Shown in pieces: positions 32,730-42,045 of a DNA stretch of 42,045 nt. The translations under genes were made by a program, and so were the position numbers. This DNA comes from Zygnema cylindricum (lineage: Eukaryota > Streptophyta > Zygnematophyceae > Zygnematales > Zygnemataceae): positions 82,751-124,795 of the forward strand of contig JBBHKE010001808.1 in the NCBI GenBank assembly GCA_037447655.1, given 5' to 3'. Numbering within the stretch: the stretch's first letter is position 1; every line of letters starts with the position of its first letter. Below the pieces are notes generated by a model. It was not told the DNA's origin and did no database searches. It worked only from the letters and a program-made list of their open reading frames with translations.

Positions 32730-33175
32730 GAGAAGCGTATATTTTGATATCTGGCCAGTACGATTGACATCGGCCTATTATATAAATCGAATCGAAGTTT
32801 GGATTGTATCCGATTTTGTGACGCAGATTGGAGAGGCGATTTTGACTTCGGAAAGTCAACTTCCGGATACGCTTTTGTTTTGAGTGGAGCGGCAGTTTCG
32901 TGGAGTTCGAGGCTCCAACCGACCATCGCGTTAAGTTCTACTGAAGCTGAATATATGGCGGCTTGCCATGCCGCAAAAGCGTCAGTCTGGTTAAAAGAAA
33001 TGTTATTTGAGTTAAAAGTTCCGATTGGATGTTTGCAAATTCTTATAGATAGCATGAGTTCTATGGCATTATTTAAAAATCTTGTTTTTCATAATTGTAC
33101 AAAGCATATCCGCATTCAATGGCATTTTGTGCGTGACCTAATCGCACGAAAGGAAATTCAGTTTCAATACATTTC
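32730..33175 (+). pseudogene. Copia element 2 RNase H (N-terminal part)
   Basis: Same frame as gag-pol past the TAG at 32727 and TGA at 32745-32747, both fitting single transitions at normally coding positions. It contains CDADW, STSGYAF, SSTEAEYMAAC and LIDSMSSMALFKN. The usual TKHIDIRYHF is TKHIRIQWHF, so one catalytic Asp appears changed to Arg. It is cut by the LTR insertion at 33176, within QYIS. Confidence 0.85.
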
Positions 33176-34493
33176 TGTTGTTTTTGAAAAGTTAGTTTCG
33201 TGCGAACACATCGTTTCGTGCGTACGCGATGTTTCGTGCGTACGCATTTACGCGATATATTGTGGAGGTTCGAAAGGATTCATAGATTGGGGAATTAAAT
33301 GTACACATAAAATTAATGGAGTAATTGAGTGGCGCGAAATGTGAGAGGAAATGGACGGCGGATCGCGAAGCAATCCGACGTGAGATAATCGACGAAGATA
33401 AAATGGTACGTCGCACGTACGAAACATAATGCGACAGATGAAATTTATTACATGGGACGCCGCCGGTACGGAACGTCGTATTTGACAGGTGTACTTTAAG
33501 TTGTCGCTTATTGCGACATGCATTTATCGAAAATGACGTGTACCTTAAATGCGACAATGCGCATTTATGACGAAGTACGTGATTTGAGTACGGACAGAAA
33601 TTGGATCGTACGAATTGATTTCGGCAAGTTGGTCATGGTACACGTGGAGGGCGAATGTCGTCTACCGATATTTTCAAGGGATCTCATTATCTTTAATGAC
33701 GCATTATCTAGTGGACCGTACATATGCGATGTCGGTTCACTACGTGGATTTATCGACAAGTGACTAAGCAAGTTGTCACTTATGACGCGGATTTTTGGAT
33801 GCGTCAATGTAAATATTTGAAGTATCAATGTTTTGTCTTATTTGAATTAATGATTTAGTGTTGATTAAAATAGTTATATTTTAGGTGATCAATGAGGATA
33901 TCGACAGTTTAATTGTGTGTCTTTATGTGTCGTATTTGCAGACAAGTGTACGCTTACGATTGCTTGACTTTCAGGTGTACGCTTAGGATTAGTTTGATTT
34001 AATGACAGTTACGTAATTTACGTTGGTTATTTTGACACTTAGTGATTTGTTAACAGCTCACAAGTGTATATATAGATTTGAGCTTCATTAGAAAAATAAT
34101 CAATGCTGGTTAGTAAAGTGGGGACCGAAGATGTAGTATTTTAGGGTTGCCGATTAGGTCATGCACTTTGAATGATATAATGATTATACTTTGATTATAC
34201 TCTTGTTTATGTGTGATGCATTTGTGTGTTATTATTTATTTATGTTTTTATATATGTTTGATATGCATTGTTTATGCATTTGTCCTAGGGTTTGTTTATG
34301 TCGATTATTCCATCAAACCTTAGATGTTGTCATAGGGTTTATTTATATTGATTATTCGATAAAACCCTAAATGTTGTTGTATGTTAAATGGAGGATGAAT
34401 TTCAAATGATTGTTCGTCGACCTATTTTTGGCTTAGCTTTTTGCATGATAGTTTGGGTCGCTTCTGCGGTCTATTTTAGACCAAAGAACAACA
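33176..34493 (+). mobile_element. Solo LTR inserted in the element 2 pol
   Basis: Starts TGTTGTTTTTG, ends CAAAGAACAACA (TG...CA, 1318 bp). The 5-bp direct repeat ATTTC flanks it exactly at 33171-33175 and 34494-34498. It begins with three short GTTTCGTGCGTACGCGA-like repeats (33196-33250) and has TATATATA at 34066-34074. Same family as the minus-strand LTRs at 21226-23690. No internal open frames match known proteins. It is younger than element 2. Confidence 0.92.
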
Positions 34494-34586
34494 ATTTCTA
34501 CCTTGGAGGAAGCCGCAGATATGTTGACGAAGGCGGTAGTAGCAGATGTACTTTTGAGAGGGAGACCAAAATTAGGATTGATATAG
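34494..34586 (+). pseudogene. Copia element 2 pol C-terminus
   Basis: Continues the RNase H frame after the insertion: TLEEAADMLTKAVVADVLL..LGLI and TAG at 34584-34586. ADMLTKA is the standard copia RNase H end motif. It confirms that the LTR at 33176-34493 interrupts one original frame. Confidence 0.9.
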
Positions 34587-34607
34587 TCTTTTTCTAATTC
34601 ACACATT

Positions 34608-34619
34608 GAAGAGGGGGAT
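34608..34619 (+). promoter_or_regulatory. Polypurine tract, element 2
   Basis: GAAGAGGGGGAT sits directly before the 3' LTR start TGTTAAG. It primes second-strand synthesis in LTR elements. Confidence 0.85.
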
Positions 34620-35153
34620 TGTTAAGATTTCAATGTGTTAATTCAGTTCACTTTTGTGTTCAGTTTGTGTTTATGTTAAATTAATGATCACTGAAGTCAG
34701 CAGTTATGTTTTTTCCCGGTACATCCTGTTAAGTCTGAGTGTTGATTAAAGTTCGTGAAGTGGTACTGTACGGTTGGTGAATTATTTGTACGGTTGGTGA
34801 ATTATTTAGGATGTAGAACAGTGGTACGGTCTTATGTCCAGCTCACGGTTAGTTTCGGTGCACTAATGTTCAATTAGGCATTTCAGCGCCTAAGTGTCAA
34901 AAATATAAAAGTGGAGTCTGAGTGGAACTGTGACAGATGTAGTATAGTTCTGTCTTCTGGTGGTGTTGGAAGAAAGTATTTTAGGAGGAGTGTAGTATAG
35001 TTTTATATCGAAAAAAAGGAAGTGAAGTTAAAGGAAGAAAAGGGAATGTAAAAGTTCGATTGAATATATTTTTCTATTTGGTCGAGTTCCTTTGTTATCT
35101 GTGAATTTCTGATGTCTGAAATTTATGAATGCTTCCGCTGGTGAATAATTGAT
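34620..35153 (+). repeat. Copia element 2, 3' LTR
   Basis: Pairs with 27855-28389. It has a small tandem duplication of TGTACGGTTGGTGAATTATT (about 34767-34806) and other scattered differences from the 5' copy. It ends at GAATAATTGAT. Confidence 0.88.
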
Positions 35154-35400
35154 TTACATGTTCCTTTTTAAATCAAAAACTGTATATGCTATTTTTGGTA
35201 ATTATATATGTGAATATCTCATCTCACGTATTTGTAAGCGGAATTACTTATATTCTTGTGTGTGTGATCACCATGTTGTTATCTACGTTAAAGTAGATTT
35301 GAAAAGCTATTGTGTCTCTGATTTGTGATTTATCAACTGCTGAACTTGTTGTTTTTAAGACCAATTTTTATGGTAGCTTCCTGCTTGTTTTAATTATGAA
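35154..35400. other. Spacer between copia elements 2 and 3
   Basis: AT-rich, no gene seen. No sequence like the 39960-40413 LTR is present, so the 5' LTR of element 3 seems to be missing. Confidence 0.5.
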
Positions 35401-36336
35401 ATGACTACACTTGCATCCTCATTCTCTTCAATTCCGGCAGTCGTCTCAAAACAACGGGTAGCGGGCCTGCCTTCACAAATTCCGTTCTTGGTCGGAGGGG
35501 CATTCTCTTCGATTCCGGCAGTCATCTCAAAACAACGGGTAGCGGGCCTGCCTTCACAAATTCCGGTTCTTAGTCGGAGGGAATATTTATATTAGGCAAA
35601 TCTTGTCAGGTCTTACTTTGTACAAGTGAAGCTTTTTAATGTTTTAATTGGATCTCTGGCAAAAATATATCATATATTTGATCAAAATAACAAACATGCT
35701 TTTCATTTAATAAAACTAATGATATCTAAGGAGTTGCATATGACATGCATTGAGGCTACTAAAGCATCAAAAATCTGGGATGCTTTTTAAAAGACATCAT
35801 GATATTATAACTGCTTGGCAGATATGGGAATTACTTTTGGGATGCTTTGAAAAAGACATATTCTAGAATACACATCATGAGATTATAATTGTTAGGCAGA
35901 TCTGGGAATTTAAGTATACAGGCGGAAGCATGGCGGCATATTATAATAAATTCAGACTTTTAGTTGCAAAAAATGTATGCTTAGGTGGTTCTTTTCCTGA
36001 GTATCATCAAGCATTGTTCTAGTGAAGGAGCTTCCTACTGAGTATAAAAGAGCCTATGATGAACTGACAAAATTGGAAAAGTCACATTGGAAACATTGGA
36101 ATCTAGCTACAACCATAGAGTATGTGCTAGAAATAGAAGGAAATCAACCGACATTTAATTTTGGAAAGACAGTTGTAACTTACAATTCTCAGTTTCAAAG
36201 AGATACTAGATTCCAAGGAAATCAATATTTTCATCACCATGAAAGATCTGTCTATTGCTATAATACTGGTCATTTGTACAGATCTTGTCCTTTATACATA
36301 AAAGCTTGTGAAGCAGGTTCTTATCGCAAAGGATAG
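35401..36336 (+). pseudogene. Copia element 3 gag (broken)
   Basis: Starts ATG 35401 (MTTLASSFSSIPAV). An 81-bp direct tandem duplication (35420-35500, 35501-about 35580) repeats 27 codons in frame. Frames then change: KASKIWDAF at about 35765-35790, another short duplication at 35777-35910, the EFKYTGGSMAAYY region, and LPTEYKRAYDEL at 36030-36065. The zinc knuckle is degraded to CYNTGHLYRSC, having lost one Cys. Similar in arrangement to the 40.6 kb gag. Confidence 0.7.
35420..35580. repeat. 81-bp tandem duplication (27 codons)
   Basis: Two near-identical copies carrying CTCTTC(A/G)ATTCCGGCAGTC, with a few base differences. The period is a multiple of three, so the frame survives. Confidence 0.92.
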
Positions 36337-36339
36337 AGA

Positions 36340-36640
36340 GTGAGAGGGGCTCCATTTACACATAGGCCTCTTATGAAAACTGCGGCTTTTCCAGTGGAGG
36401 AAGTGGAATTCGTGAAGGAGATGGAGAAGGAAAAATCAAAGGTTGTCAGTGTCCCTAAAATTGATAACAAGGAGTTTTTTTCTCTCGTAAAGATGATGGA
36501 GGGAGAGAAAGATCTCGAGTGGATTATGGGTGTACTCTAGTGCCCTTTGTAAAAATATGTACATAATGTGAAGCTAGAAAAGATGGTGAAATCTAATATG
36601 ATAGAAGGTGTGAAGCTTGGTGAAAAGGAATCCTATGTTT
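36340..36640 (+). pseudogene. Copia element 3, gag/protease to pre-integrase remnant
   Basis: The frame 36340-36540 ends ...DLEWIMGVL, where a copia protease would read W-(V/I)-(M/L)-D-S-G. Protease and most of the pre-integrase domain are deleted at this point. Downstream, KLGEKESYVCDGYALGKLHKLP matches the end of the pre-integrase zinc domain, with the second Cys changed to Tyr. Confidence 0.6.
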
Positions 36641-37440
36641 GTGATGGTTATGCTCTCGGAAAGCTTCATAAGCTTCCTTTACCACAGATTTCAGATTATT
36701 GAGCAAAGGATCTTCTTGGCCTTATCCACTTGGATGTATGGGGACCAACAATTTTTTTTTTCCTCAGTGGTAGCAAATAGCTTGTCACCTTCACGTATGA
36801 GTATTCACGGTTTAGCAGAGTTCATTTCATGAAGGAGAATAGCAAGGTCTTCACACATTTTAAGCATTTCTGCATCTGGGCGGAAATAATTCACGGGAAA
36901 CCGATACTTGCTTTGCGATCTGACAATGGTGACAAATATGTATCAAATGCCTTCTCTGATTATTTGAAAGAAAATGGAATTTCCCATAAGTTTACTGTTC
37001 CTTACACTCCGAAACAGAATGGTCTGGTTGAAAGACTAAATAGGAAATTCACTGAATGTGTTAAATCTATGATGATGGATAAAGGTGTGGATCCGAAATT
37101 TAAGAAGGAAGCTTCTCAGTGTGCTTATTACATTAGAAAAATAATAGAAATTGGATCTGTCAAGGATAAAACACCTTATGAAATGTGGACAGGAAAGAAG
37201 CCGAATGTCAGTCACCCTAGAGTATTTGGAAGCAAATGCTTCATGTTGGATAATCTTTCAAATTGGAAATTAAGTCTGACATCTGTACGTGGCATATTAC
37301 TTGGCTATGATAATGAATCACTAGGATATAGAGTGTATGATCATGAGAAAAATACAATTTAGATTGCTAGGAATGTTCAATTTAAGGAAAAAAGTCAATT
37401 TGTTGAAGTTTTTAGCAGGAATAAGTCTAAAAAGACATCA
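36641..37440 (+). pseudogene. Copia element 3 integrase
   Basis: LIHLDVWGP (about 36722-36748) carries the first Asp. The second Asp is in LRSDNGDKY and the Glu in LVERLNR; the spacing is the full 35 residues, so the catalytic triad residues survive. MWTGKKPNVSHPRVFG and GILLGYDNESLGYRVYD are C-terminal motifs. The frame shifts before 36829, and a stop at 37360-37362 precedes IARNVQFKEKS. Confidence 0.85.
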
Positions 37441-37780
37441 TCCTTGGGCTGATTCCCTTCAAGCACTCAACGACTTCCTCCTCTACATTTACACTTCCAC
37501 ATATTTTTAGGCCGCCAAATCCAGTTGTTGTTGTAGTTGCTACCGGTCCTTCTCCTCCTCCTCCTCATGCTGCTCCCTCTCCAAAACAACGTTGTGGACC
37601 AGAAGTTCCCACTTCAGACTTCCCGTAGGGAAGAAGACAAAGTTGTTGGCTATGGGGTGATCGAGTGGACCTTGCTTATTTTGCTAGAACAATGTTGAAA
37701 TATGTGATTTTTTGTTGTATTTTCTAGGTCATTTTAGGAAAATAAAAAGGTTATAAACACTAAGGCAGCTAGTCCTTAAC
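37441..37780 (+). other. Copia element 3 inter-domain spacer
   Basis: Proline-rich segment (GPSPPPPHAAPSPKQ) in one frame, typical of the integrase-reverse transcriptase spacer, then noncoding sequence up to the short repeat. Confidence 0.45.
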
Positions 37781-38036
37781 CTCTATCTCTCTAGTCCCCA
37801 CATTTCACGTAGTCACTAAAGATGAGAGAGAGAGAGAGATAGATCCATGGCAGCTAGACCAGTCACAAAAGACAAAGAAGACAACATAGTGAATAGTTAA
37901 GGTAGGCTGTATCAAAAAAGTTATGGACCAGCTATGATTTGATCTTGGTCCCTACGGTCCGCCAGAGTACTCAGTCGTCTAATCTTATAGTTTAGTACCT
38001 GTGCTGGGATATATAGGGTTTGATAGCTATTTAAAG
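37781..38036 (-). repeat. Hairpin-bearing short repeat, copy 1 (SINE-like)
   Basis: Homologous along its length with 41567-41821. It contains an 11-bp perfect stem TCTATCTCTCT (37782-37792) / AGAGAGATAGA (37833-37843) around the shared loop CCCCACA..CAC..AGTCACTAAAGA. Orientation minus is proposed because copy 2 has B-box-like sequence on that strand. It disrupts element 3 between integrase and reverse transcriptase. Confidence 0.6.
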
Positions 38037-38331
38037 AGGAATTGGTATATTTACTTTATTAACTAAGTTCACAAGAAATATAATATAGATTCAGTAGAGA
38101 TTTTGCATGTATACAGGTACCGCACTAAATAAATGAACCGCACTAAATAAATGAATACGACAGATATTTAAGGGATGAAAAAAAAGAAAGAAGAAACCCA
38201 AGAATGCAATCAATACCAAAGTCAGAATTTCAGGAGGACGAACGAGAGGCAAACAAATTCAAAACAGATAGCTAAATAACAAGGTTACTAAGTCGTCACA
38301 CCCAAGTGAGCCACAAACATATCAGGAGGAA
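38037..38331. other. AT-rich interval before element 3 reverse transcriptase
   Basis: A small direct repeat, CGCACTAAATAAATGAA, occurs at about 38121-38150. No gene is seen. It may be pol spacer or part of an insertion. Confidence 0.4.
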
Positions 38332-39057
38332 GTGAACAGTCCCGAGAAAAAACGATGGATCACTACTATTAATGAGGAGATTGCTTCCATAATCGAGGCA
38401 AACACATGGAATCTGGTGGACTACCTACCACACATAAAACCAATTGGATGGAATTGCGTTTTAAAACTTAAACTAAACCATGCCAATAGTATTGAGAGAT
38501 ACAAGGCTCGGCTTGTAACTAAAGGTTATACACAAAAGGAGGGTATTGACTATGAGGAGACCTTTGCTCGGGTAGTCTAATTCCCATCAGTCCGAATTCT
38601 CTAAGACTTGGCAGAATTCTCTAAGACTTGGCAGCAGCAGAAGACATGGAGGTTCACCAAATGGATATATATACACATAGAGGTTCACCAGATGGATAAA
38701 TAAACTGCTTTCCTTAATGGAGAACTTGAAAAGGGGATCTTCATGAAGCAGCCAAAGGGATTAATGGAAAACAGTGTGGAAATCAAGGTATGCGGGCAAA
38801 TTAAATCATTGTATGGGCTGAAACACGCTCCACGGCAATGGAACAATAAATCGGACGAATTTCTGACCAAACTTGGATATATATGGATTAGCTCAAATAA
38901 CTCAATCTATTTGTTTGAAGATGAGAAAGGTGTTGTTTTTGCTACTGTGTATGTTGATGATTTACTAGTTTTAAGTTGGTCACTGGAAAAGATAAGCAAG
39001 CTGAAGAAAGACTTAAAAGGTCAGTTTGATATGAAAAACTTAGAAGAGGCTACATAA
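38332..39057 (+). pseudogene. Copia element 3 reverse transcriptase (broken)
   Basis: Motifs in order: KRWITTINEEIASI, ERYKARLVTKGYTQKEGIDYEETFA, a disrupted stretch with a stop at 38578-38580 and a duplicated AATTCTCTAAGACTTGGCAG, then TAFLNGELEKGIFMKQP, SLYGLKHAPRQW and YVDD at 38950-38961. The YVDD active site is intact although the frame is not. Confidence 0.85.
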
Positions 39058-39928
39058 ATTTTTGGAATTCAATTGAAAATGGAGAGAGGGAAAAGAATCA
39101 TCAGACTAACAGAAAAAGAGGAAAAAGGAAATATGTTAGAAAAATTCCCAATGCAGAAAGCCAACAGTTTCTCTACTCCAATAAAATTGAAGAAAGTGAG
39201 TGAGGGGAGCTTGGAGGAAGGTATTGTGATCTAAGATGATCATATGAGTGAAGAAGAGGAAGCATTCATGAGAGGCATTCCATATAGACAGGTTGTAGGC
39301 AGTCTAATCTACTTCATGAAGTGCACCAGACCTGAAGGCCTGATATTGCAGCAGCTGTTGAAATTATGGGTAGGAGTCTAAATGATCCTAGAAAAAGAGA
39401 TTGGGAGGCAGCCAAGAGAGTCATTAGGTATCTGGTGGAAACTCGGGACTTGTGGTTGCATTTGGGTGGGGACAACATTGATATCACTACATGGAGTGAT
39501 GCCAGTTATGGGGATGCCCCGATGAGAAGATGTACTTCTAGCTGTAAGCTGGAAATGGTGCTTGCTGTTGGAGCAGTAAGCAACAAAAGGTGATTGCTTA
39601 GTTTACCATGGAGGCTGAGTATATGGCCTCTTGTGCAGCAGTGAAATAGCTGATGTGGGTGAAGTCATTGTTGCAAAATCTTGGTTCTATGAAGGTTGGA
39701 ACACATAAATATTTTTGTGATAATCAAGCTGCAATAGCTATTGCAGAAAATTCAAAACATTGCTTTATGGCAAAACACATAGATATAAGATTAAACTTTG
39801 TTAAGAAAAAAGTGGAGAACGAATTGATTAGTTTAGAATATTAGTCAGACGGAGAAATGGTAGCTGACATGATGAATAAGTTTGTTCCCTCTCCCAAATT
39901 AAACTTATGTACCGATAGATGTGGCTAA
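39058..39928 (+). pseudogene. Copia element 3 RNase H and pol C-terminus (broken)
   Basis: Frame fragments give PYRQVVGSLIYFM, RDWEAAKRVIRYLVETRD, TTWSDASYGD (first Asp), MEAEYMAS (Glu), FCDNQAAIAIAEN (Asp) and KHIDIRLNFVKK (Asp). All four RNase H residues are recognisable across several frameshifts and stops. It ends with MVADMMNKFVPSPKLNL. Confidence 0.82.
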
Positions 39929-39946
39929 AAACTAAAAGTAGATTAG

Positions 39947-39959
39947 AAAATAAGGGGAG
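39947..39959 (+). promoter_or_regulatory. Polypurine tract, element 3
   Basis: AAAATAAGGGGAG immediately precedes the LTR start TGTAGAA. Confidence 0.75.
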
Positions 39960-40413
39960 TGTAGAAATTAGGAATTTGTTACCTATTTTTTAGATCTTAA
40001 ATTAGAAAATAAAAGGAGTTAGATAACTTAGTCTGTCTAACTCCTAATATCACTCTTATATTGAAAAGTAAGCTATAGTAAGTCTTAGAAATTAGAGTCT
40101 AGGACTTAGAATATTTTTTGACCACCAACTATTCAATAATAGCTTTATTTAATGTGGATTTTTAGTATCTATTCAAATAGTTATCATTAAGTAAATTAGT
40201 GTGTACAATCGCCTATGAATGTAGACGTGATAAATATCTCACAGATTTTTAGGGTGTAGATATTGTTACTAGACAATTTTGGTCCAAGTACTAAGATTTT
40301 TGTCAATAGATATTTAGGTGAACCCTGTACATACGTTGTAGATGTTTTCTAGATCTTTTGAGTATTTAGTCCAATTAGGATTTATCAATTCAACACAAAA
40401 TATACATTCTACA
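39960..40413 (+). repeat. Copia LTR (3' of element 3 / 5' of element 4)
   Basis: Begins TGTAGAA and ends TTCTACA, a 7-bp terminal inverted repeat, 454 bp in length. A polypurine tract lies before it and a gag start 178 bp after it, so one LTR serves two internal regions in tandem. No second copy lies in the window, so the boundaries rest on the terminal repeat alone. Confidence 0.75.
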
Positions 40414-40591
40414 CAGAGTTTAAGGAACTGAGAGCACTAAGTGCACTTGAAGGTGTTTTCTGTTCTATTCTACTTATTTTGGCTGTGGTATATGTTTGTC
40501 TGGTTATAAGACCTCTCTCATTTAAAGCTACATATCTTACAACATAAATCTAGTCAAATAGGTATTTCTCTTTAGGCTTGCTTCTGCTGCT

Positions 40592-41470
40592 ATGTCTTCT
40601 AATGACTCAATCCCTGCTCGTGCAAGTGTGACGCTTAGTGGGAGTGGCACACAACCAAGTCATAATGTCCATGACCTTCAACAGGTTGTGGGCCCACCGC
40701 CCAGATTTGCCTATTTTTGATGGAACTGACTTCTTATATTGGGAAGATAGGTTGAGCTCATATTTCGAAGAGAGGGACTTGTCACTCATTGTGGAAGGAA
40801 CTGCCGATGAGACGACACCGGATTGGAGAAAGAAGAATCTCCACTGCCTCAACGTCTTGAAACAGGCAATGACAAAAGATTTGGTAATGTCGTATCTTGA
40901 TTTGAAGAAAGCTTGTGAAGTTTGGTTTAGCGTACGTGCTATATATGTTGAGCTAGATGTTACTGTGCAGATTAACATAGCCACTCAGATCTTTGAATTT
41001 AAGTATTCAGGCGGTAGTATGTCAGATCATTGCCATGCTATGAAAAGGTTGTTCCTTTAGAGTACAAGTGCAGGTGGGGACTTTTCACCACCACCTCAGC
41101 AGGCTATTTTATTGATGAGAACTTTACCCGATGAATATAAGGGAGCTATGGATAGGCTTTGGGCTCTTCCATAGCGTCAGTGGAACATAGCATTAGCAAT
41201 AGAGTTTATTTTGAGCGAAGAAGTAAACCAGATTTCACAAAGTGGTAGTAGTAAGTCTGTTCAGGCACAAGCTAACCAATTTTCAGACTCTAAGATTGGG
41301 AGTGGTAGTGGTAGTGGGAGAGGTAGTGGTCCTAGAAAGTCACCTTTGACATGTTATTATTGTGTTGAAAAAGGCCAAGTTTTCAGGATGTGTCATGCCT
41401 ACAAGAGAGCTAAAGCTATGGGAAATTTTGGCTCTGGTTGGGACAAAAGCCGAGTTCCATCTAAATCAAA
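40592..41470 (+). pseudogene. Copia element 4 gag (broken, truncated)
   Basis: Start ATG 40592 (MSSNDSIPARASVTLSGSG). A one-base frameshift near 40705 leads to DLPIFDGTDFLYWEDRLSSYFEERD, the classic gag FDG-NYLYW motif. FEFKYSGGSMSDHCH and LPDEYKGAMDRL follow around stops at 41058-41060 and about 41173. The zinc knuckle is CYYCVEKGQVFRMC: the coordinating His is Gln. No protease, integrase or reverse transcriptase follows. Its arrangement matches the element 3 gag, so both are from one lineage. Confidence 0.82.
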
Positions 41471-41566
41471 TAGACGCCTAACAGCATTTTCCAATGTTGG
41501 AATTCAAGTATTTTCTAGGTGTAGAGATTGCAAAAAAAAAAGCAAAATAGTAGATATTGACAGCCA

Positions 41567-41821
41567 GCCTCTAACTCCTCCTCAAGTCCCCACACTTGTC
41601 ACAGTCACTAAAGACTGGAGGAGGAGTTAGCCATGGCTGCCTGTGCTGTCTAGAGGGAGACAGACAGTTGTTTTATTGGGGGTTTTCTCTAAAAGGTAGT
41701 TTTGACAGAGCCAGGATTTGATCCTGGTACCTGCAATTTGTCACTACCGCAATAGCCGTTAGTCTTATCCAGATAGTCTAAATTGTATTAGATGTTATGG
41801 GGTATGATATATTTTTAAACA
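41567..41821 (-). repeat. Hairpin-bearing short repeat, copy 2 (SINE-like)
   Basis: Homologous with 37781-38036. The stem is CTAACTCCTCCTCAAGTC (41571-41588) / GACTGGAGGAGGAGTTAG (41613-41630), with the same loop words as copy 1. On the minus strand GGATCAAATCC (about 41710-41720) resembles an RNA polymerase III B box (GGTTCGANTCC), and GGCTATTGCGGTAGTG upstream of it resembles a tRNA A box. This suggests a tRNA-derived SINE, but neither box is a full match. Confidence 0.5.
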
Positions 41822-42045
41822 GTTACAATAAGACTAATTCATTTAACTAGAACTATATGCATACTGCATAGAAACAGTTGTGTAAAGTACGACGTACGGC
41901 ACGGATACGAAATAAATAGCGCGCAGTTTGTTTGACGCGGGAAAGAATACCGCGCAGGTATTTATGACGGCCACGATTGAAATCCAAATTTGATCGGACG
42001 GCCGCGAAGGATGCCGAGATCGCGGCGTACGATTTTGGCGGTTTG
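41822..42045. other. Window end, GC-richer, no gene seen
   Basis: From about 41885 the sequence becomes rich in CGCG and GTACG words, like the start of the 33176 LTR family in composition, but I cannot align it to that family. Confidence 0.4.

Larger units (their letters stand above)
27855..35153 (+). mobile_element. Copia element 2, complete but inactive
   Basis: Layout: 5' LTR 27855-28389, primer-binding-like site, gag-pol in one main frame, polypurine tract 34608-34619, 3' LTR 34620-35153. A 1318-bp solo LTR (33176-34493) interrupts RNase H. The domain order gag, protease, integrase, reverse transcriptase, RNase H is Ty1/copia. Both LTRs start TGTTAAGATTTC. The outer flanks show no clear target duplication, and the LTRs differ from each other by scattered changes, so the insertion is not recent. 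It retains the protease DSG, integrase D-D-E and YVDD motifs. Confidence 0.92.

Noticed and set aside
41700-41725. Possible tRNA gene on the minus strand
   Set aside because: The B-box-like and A-box-like words are imperfect and no cloverleaf can be drawn; kept only as SINE-like evidence.
1-42045. CRISPR array, phage defence or bacterial operon
   Set aside because: No regularly spaced short palindromic repeats with unique spacers, no ribosome-binding-site-preceded gene runs; content is eukaryotic retrotransposons.

Overview
The window looks like repeat-saturated nuclear DNA from a large eukaryotic genome. Four degenerate Ty1/copia retrotransposons, TG...CA LTRs with 5-bp target duplications, an hAT-type element with an 8-bp duplication, fold-back elements, minisatellites and long CT tracts fill most of it. 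I see no bacterial operon, rRNA, tRNA gene or CRISPR array. Proline-rich and cysteine-rich hydroxyproline-rich-glycoprotein-like exons suggest the green lineage (alga, charophyte or plant). That placement is inference; the species cannot be read from the sequence.

Layout, 1-7.8 kb: a CT tract, a fold-back element (1971-2478) followed by a 62-67 bp tandem array, then a non-autonomous hAT element (3210-3988) nested in one arm of a small hairpin element. Two CT tracts follow, the second ending at a proline-rich exon-like block.
7.8-11 kb: copia element 1, a decayed gag plus protease and integrase. It has no reverse transcriptase and its LTR-like ends bracket it.
11.5-12.9 kb: a CT tract running into a splice-acceptor-like AG, then a relic with three cysteine-rich domains and a Lys/Pro tail.
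13-21 kb: gene-poor sequence with several different tandem arrays, including a GGGCAA/TCAGTT array and a 9-bp array of more than 800 bp.
21.2-23.7 kb: a solo LTR nested inside an older LTR of the same family, minus strand.
23.8-26.5 kb: a proline-rich minus-strand block, a (CTCCCT)n tract and one candidate first exon of a secreted protein (minus).
27.9-35.2 kb: copia element 2, the best preserved, with both LTRs, primer-binding-like site, polypurine tract and a nearly continuous gag-pol frame. Another solo LTR of the 21-23 kb family is inserted into its RNase H.
35.2-40.4 kb: copia element 3, frame-broken, carrying one copy of a hairpin-bearing short repeat between integrase and reverse transcriptase.
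40.4-41.8 kb: the gag of copia element 4 directly downstream of an LTR, then a second copy of the short repeat.

No complete functional gene can be supported. The informative content is the insertion history (several insertions verified by target-site duplications), a hairpin conserved between two repeats with different stem sequences, a UAG CAA UCA stop context between integrase and reverse transcriptase in element 2, and the recurring CT-tract / proline-rich exon arrangement.
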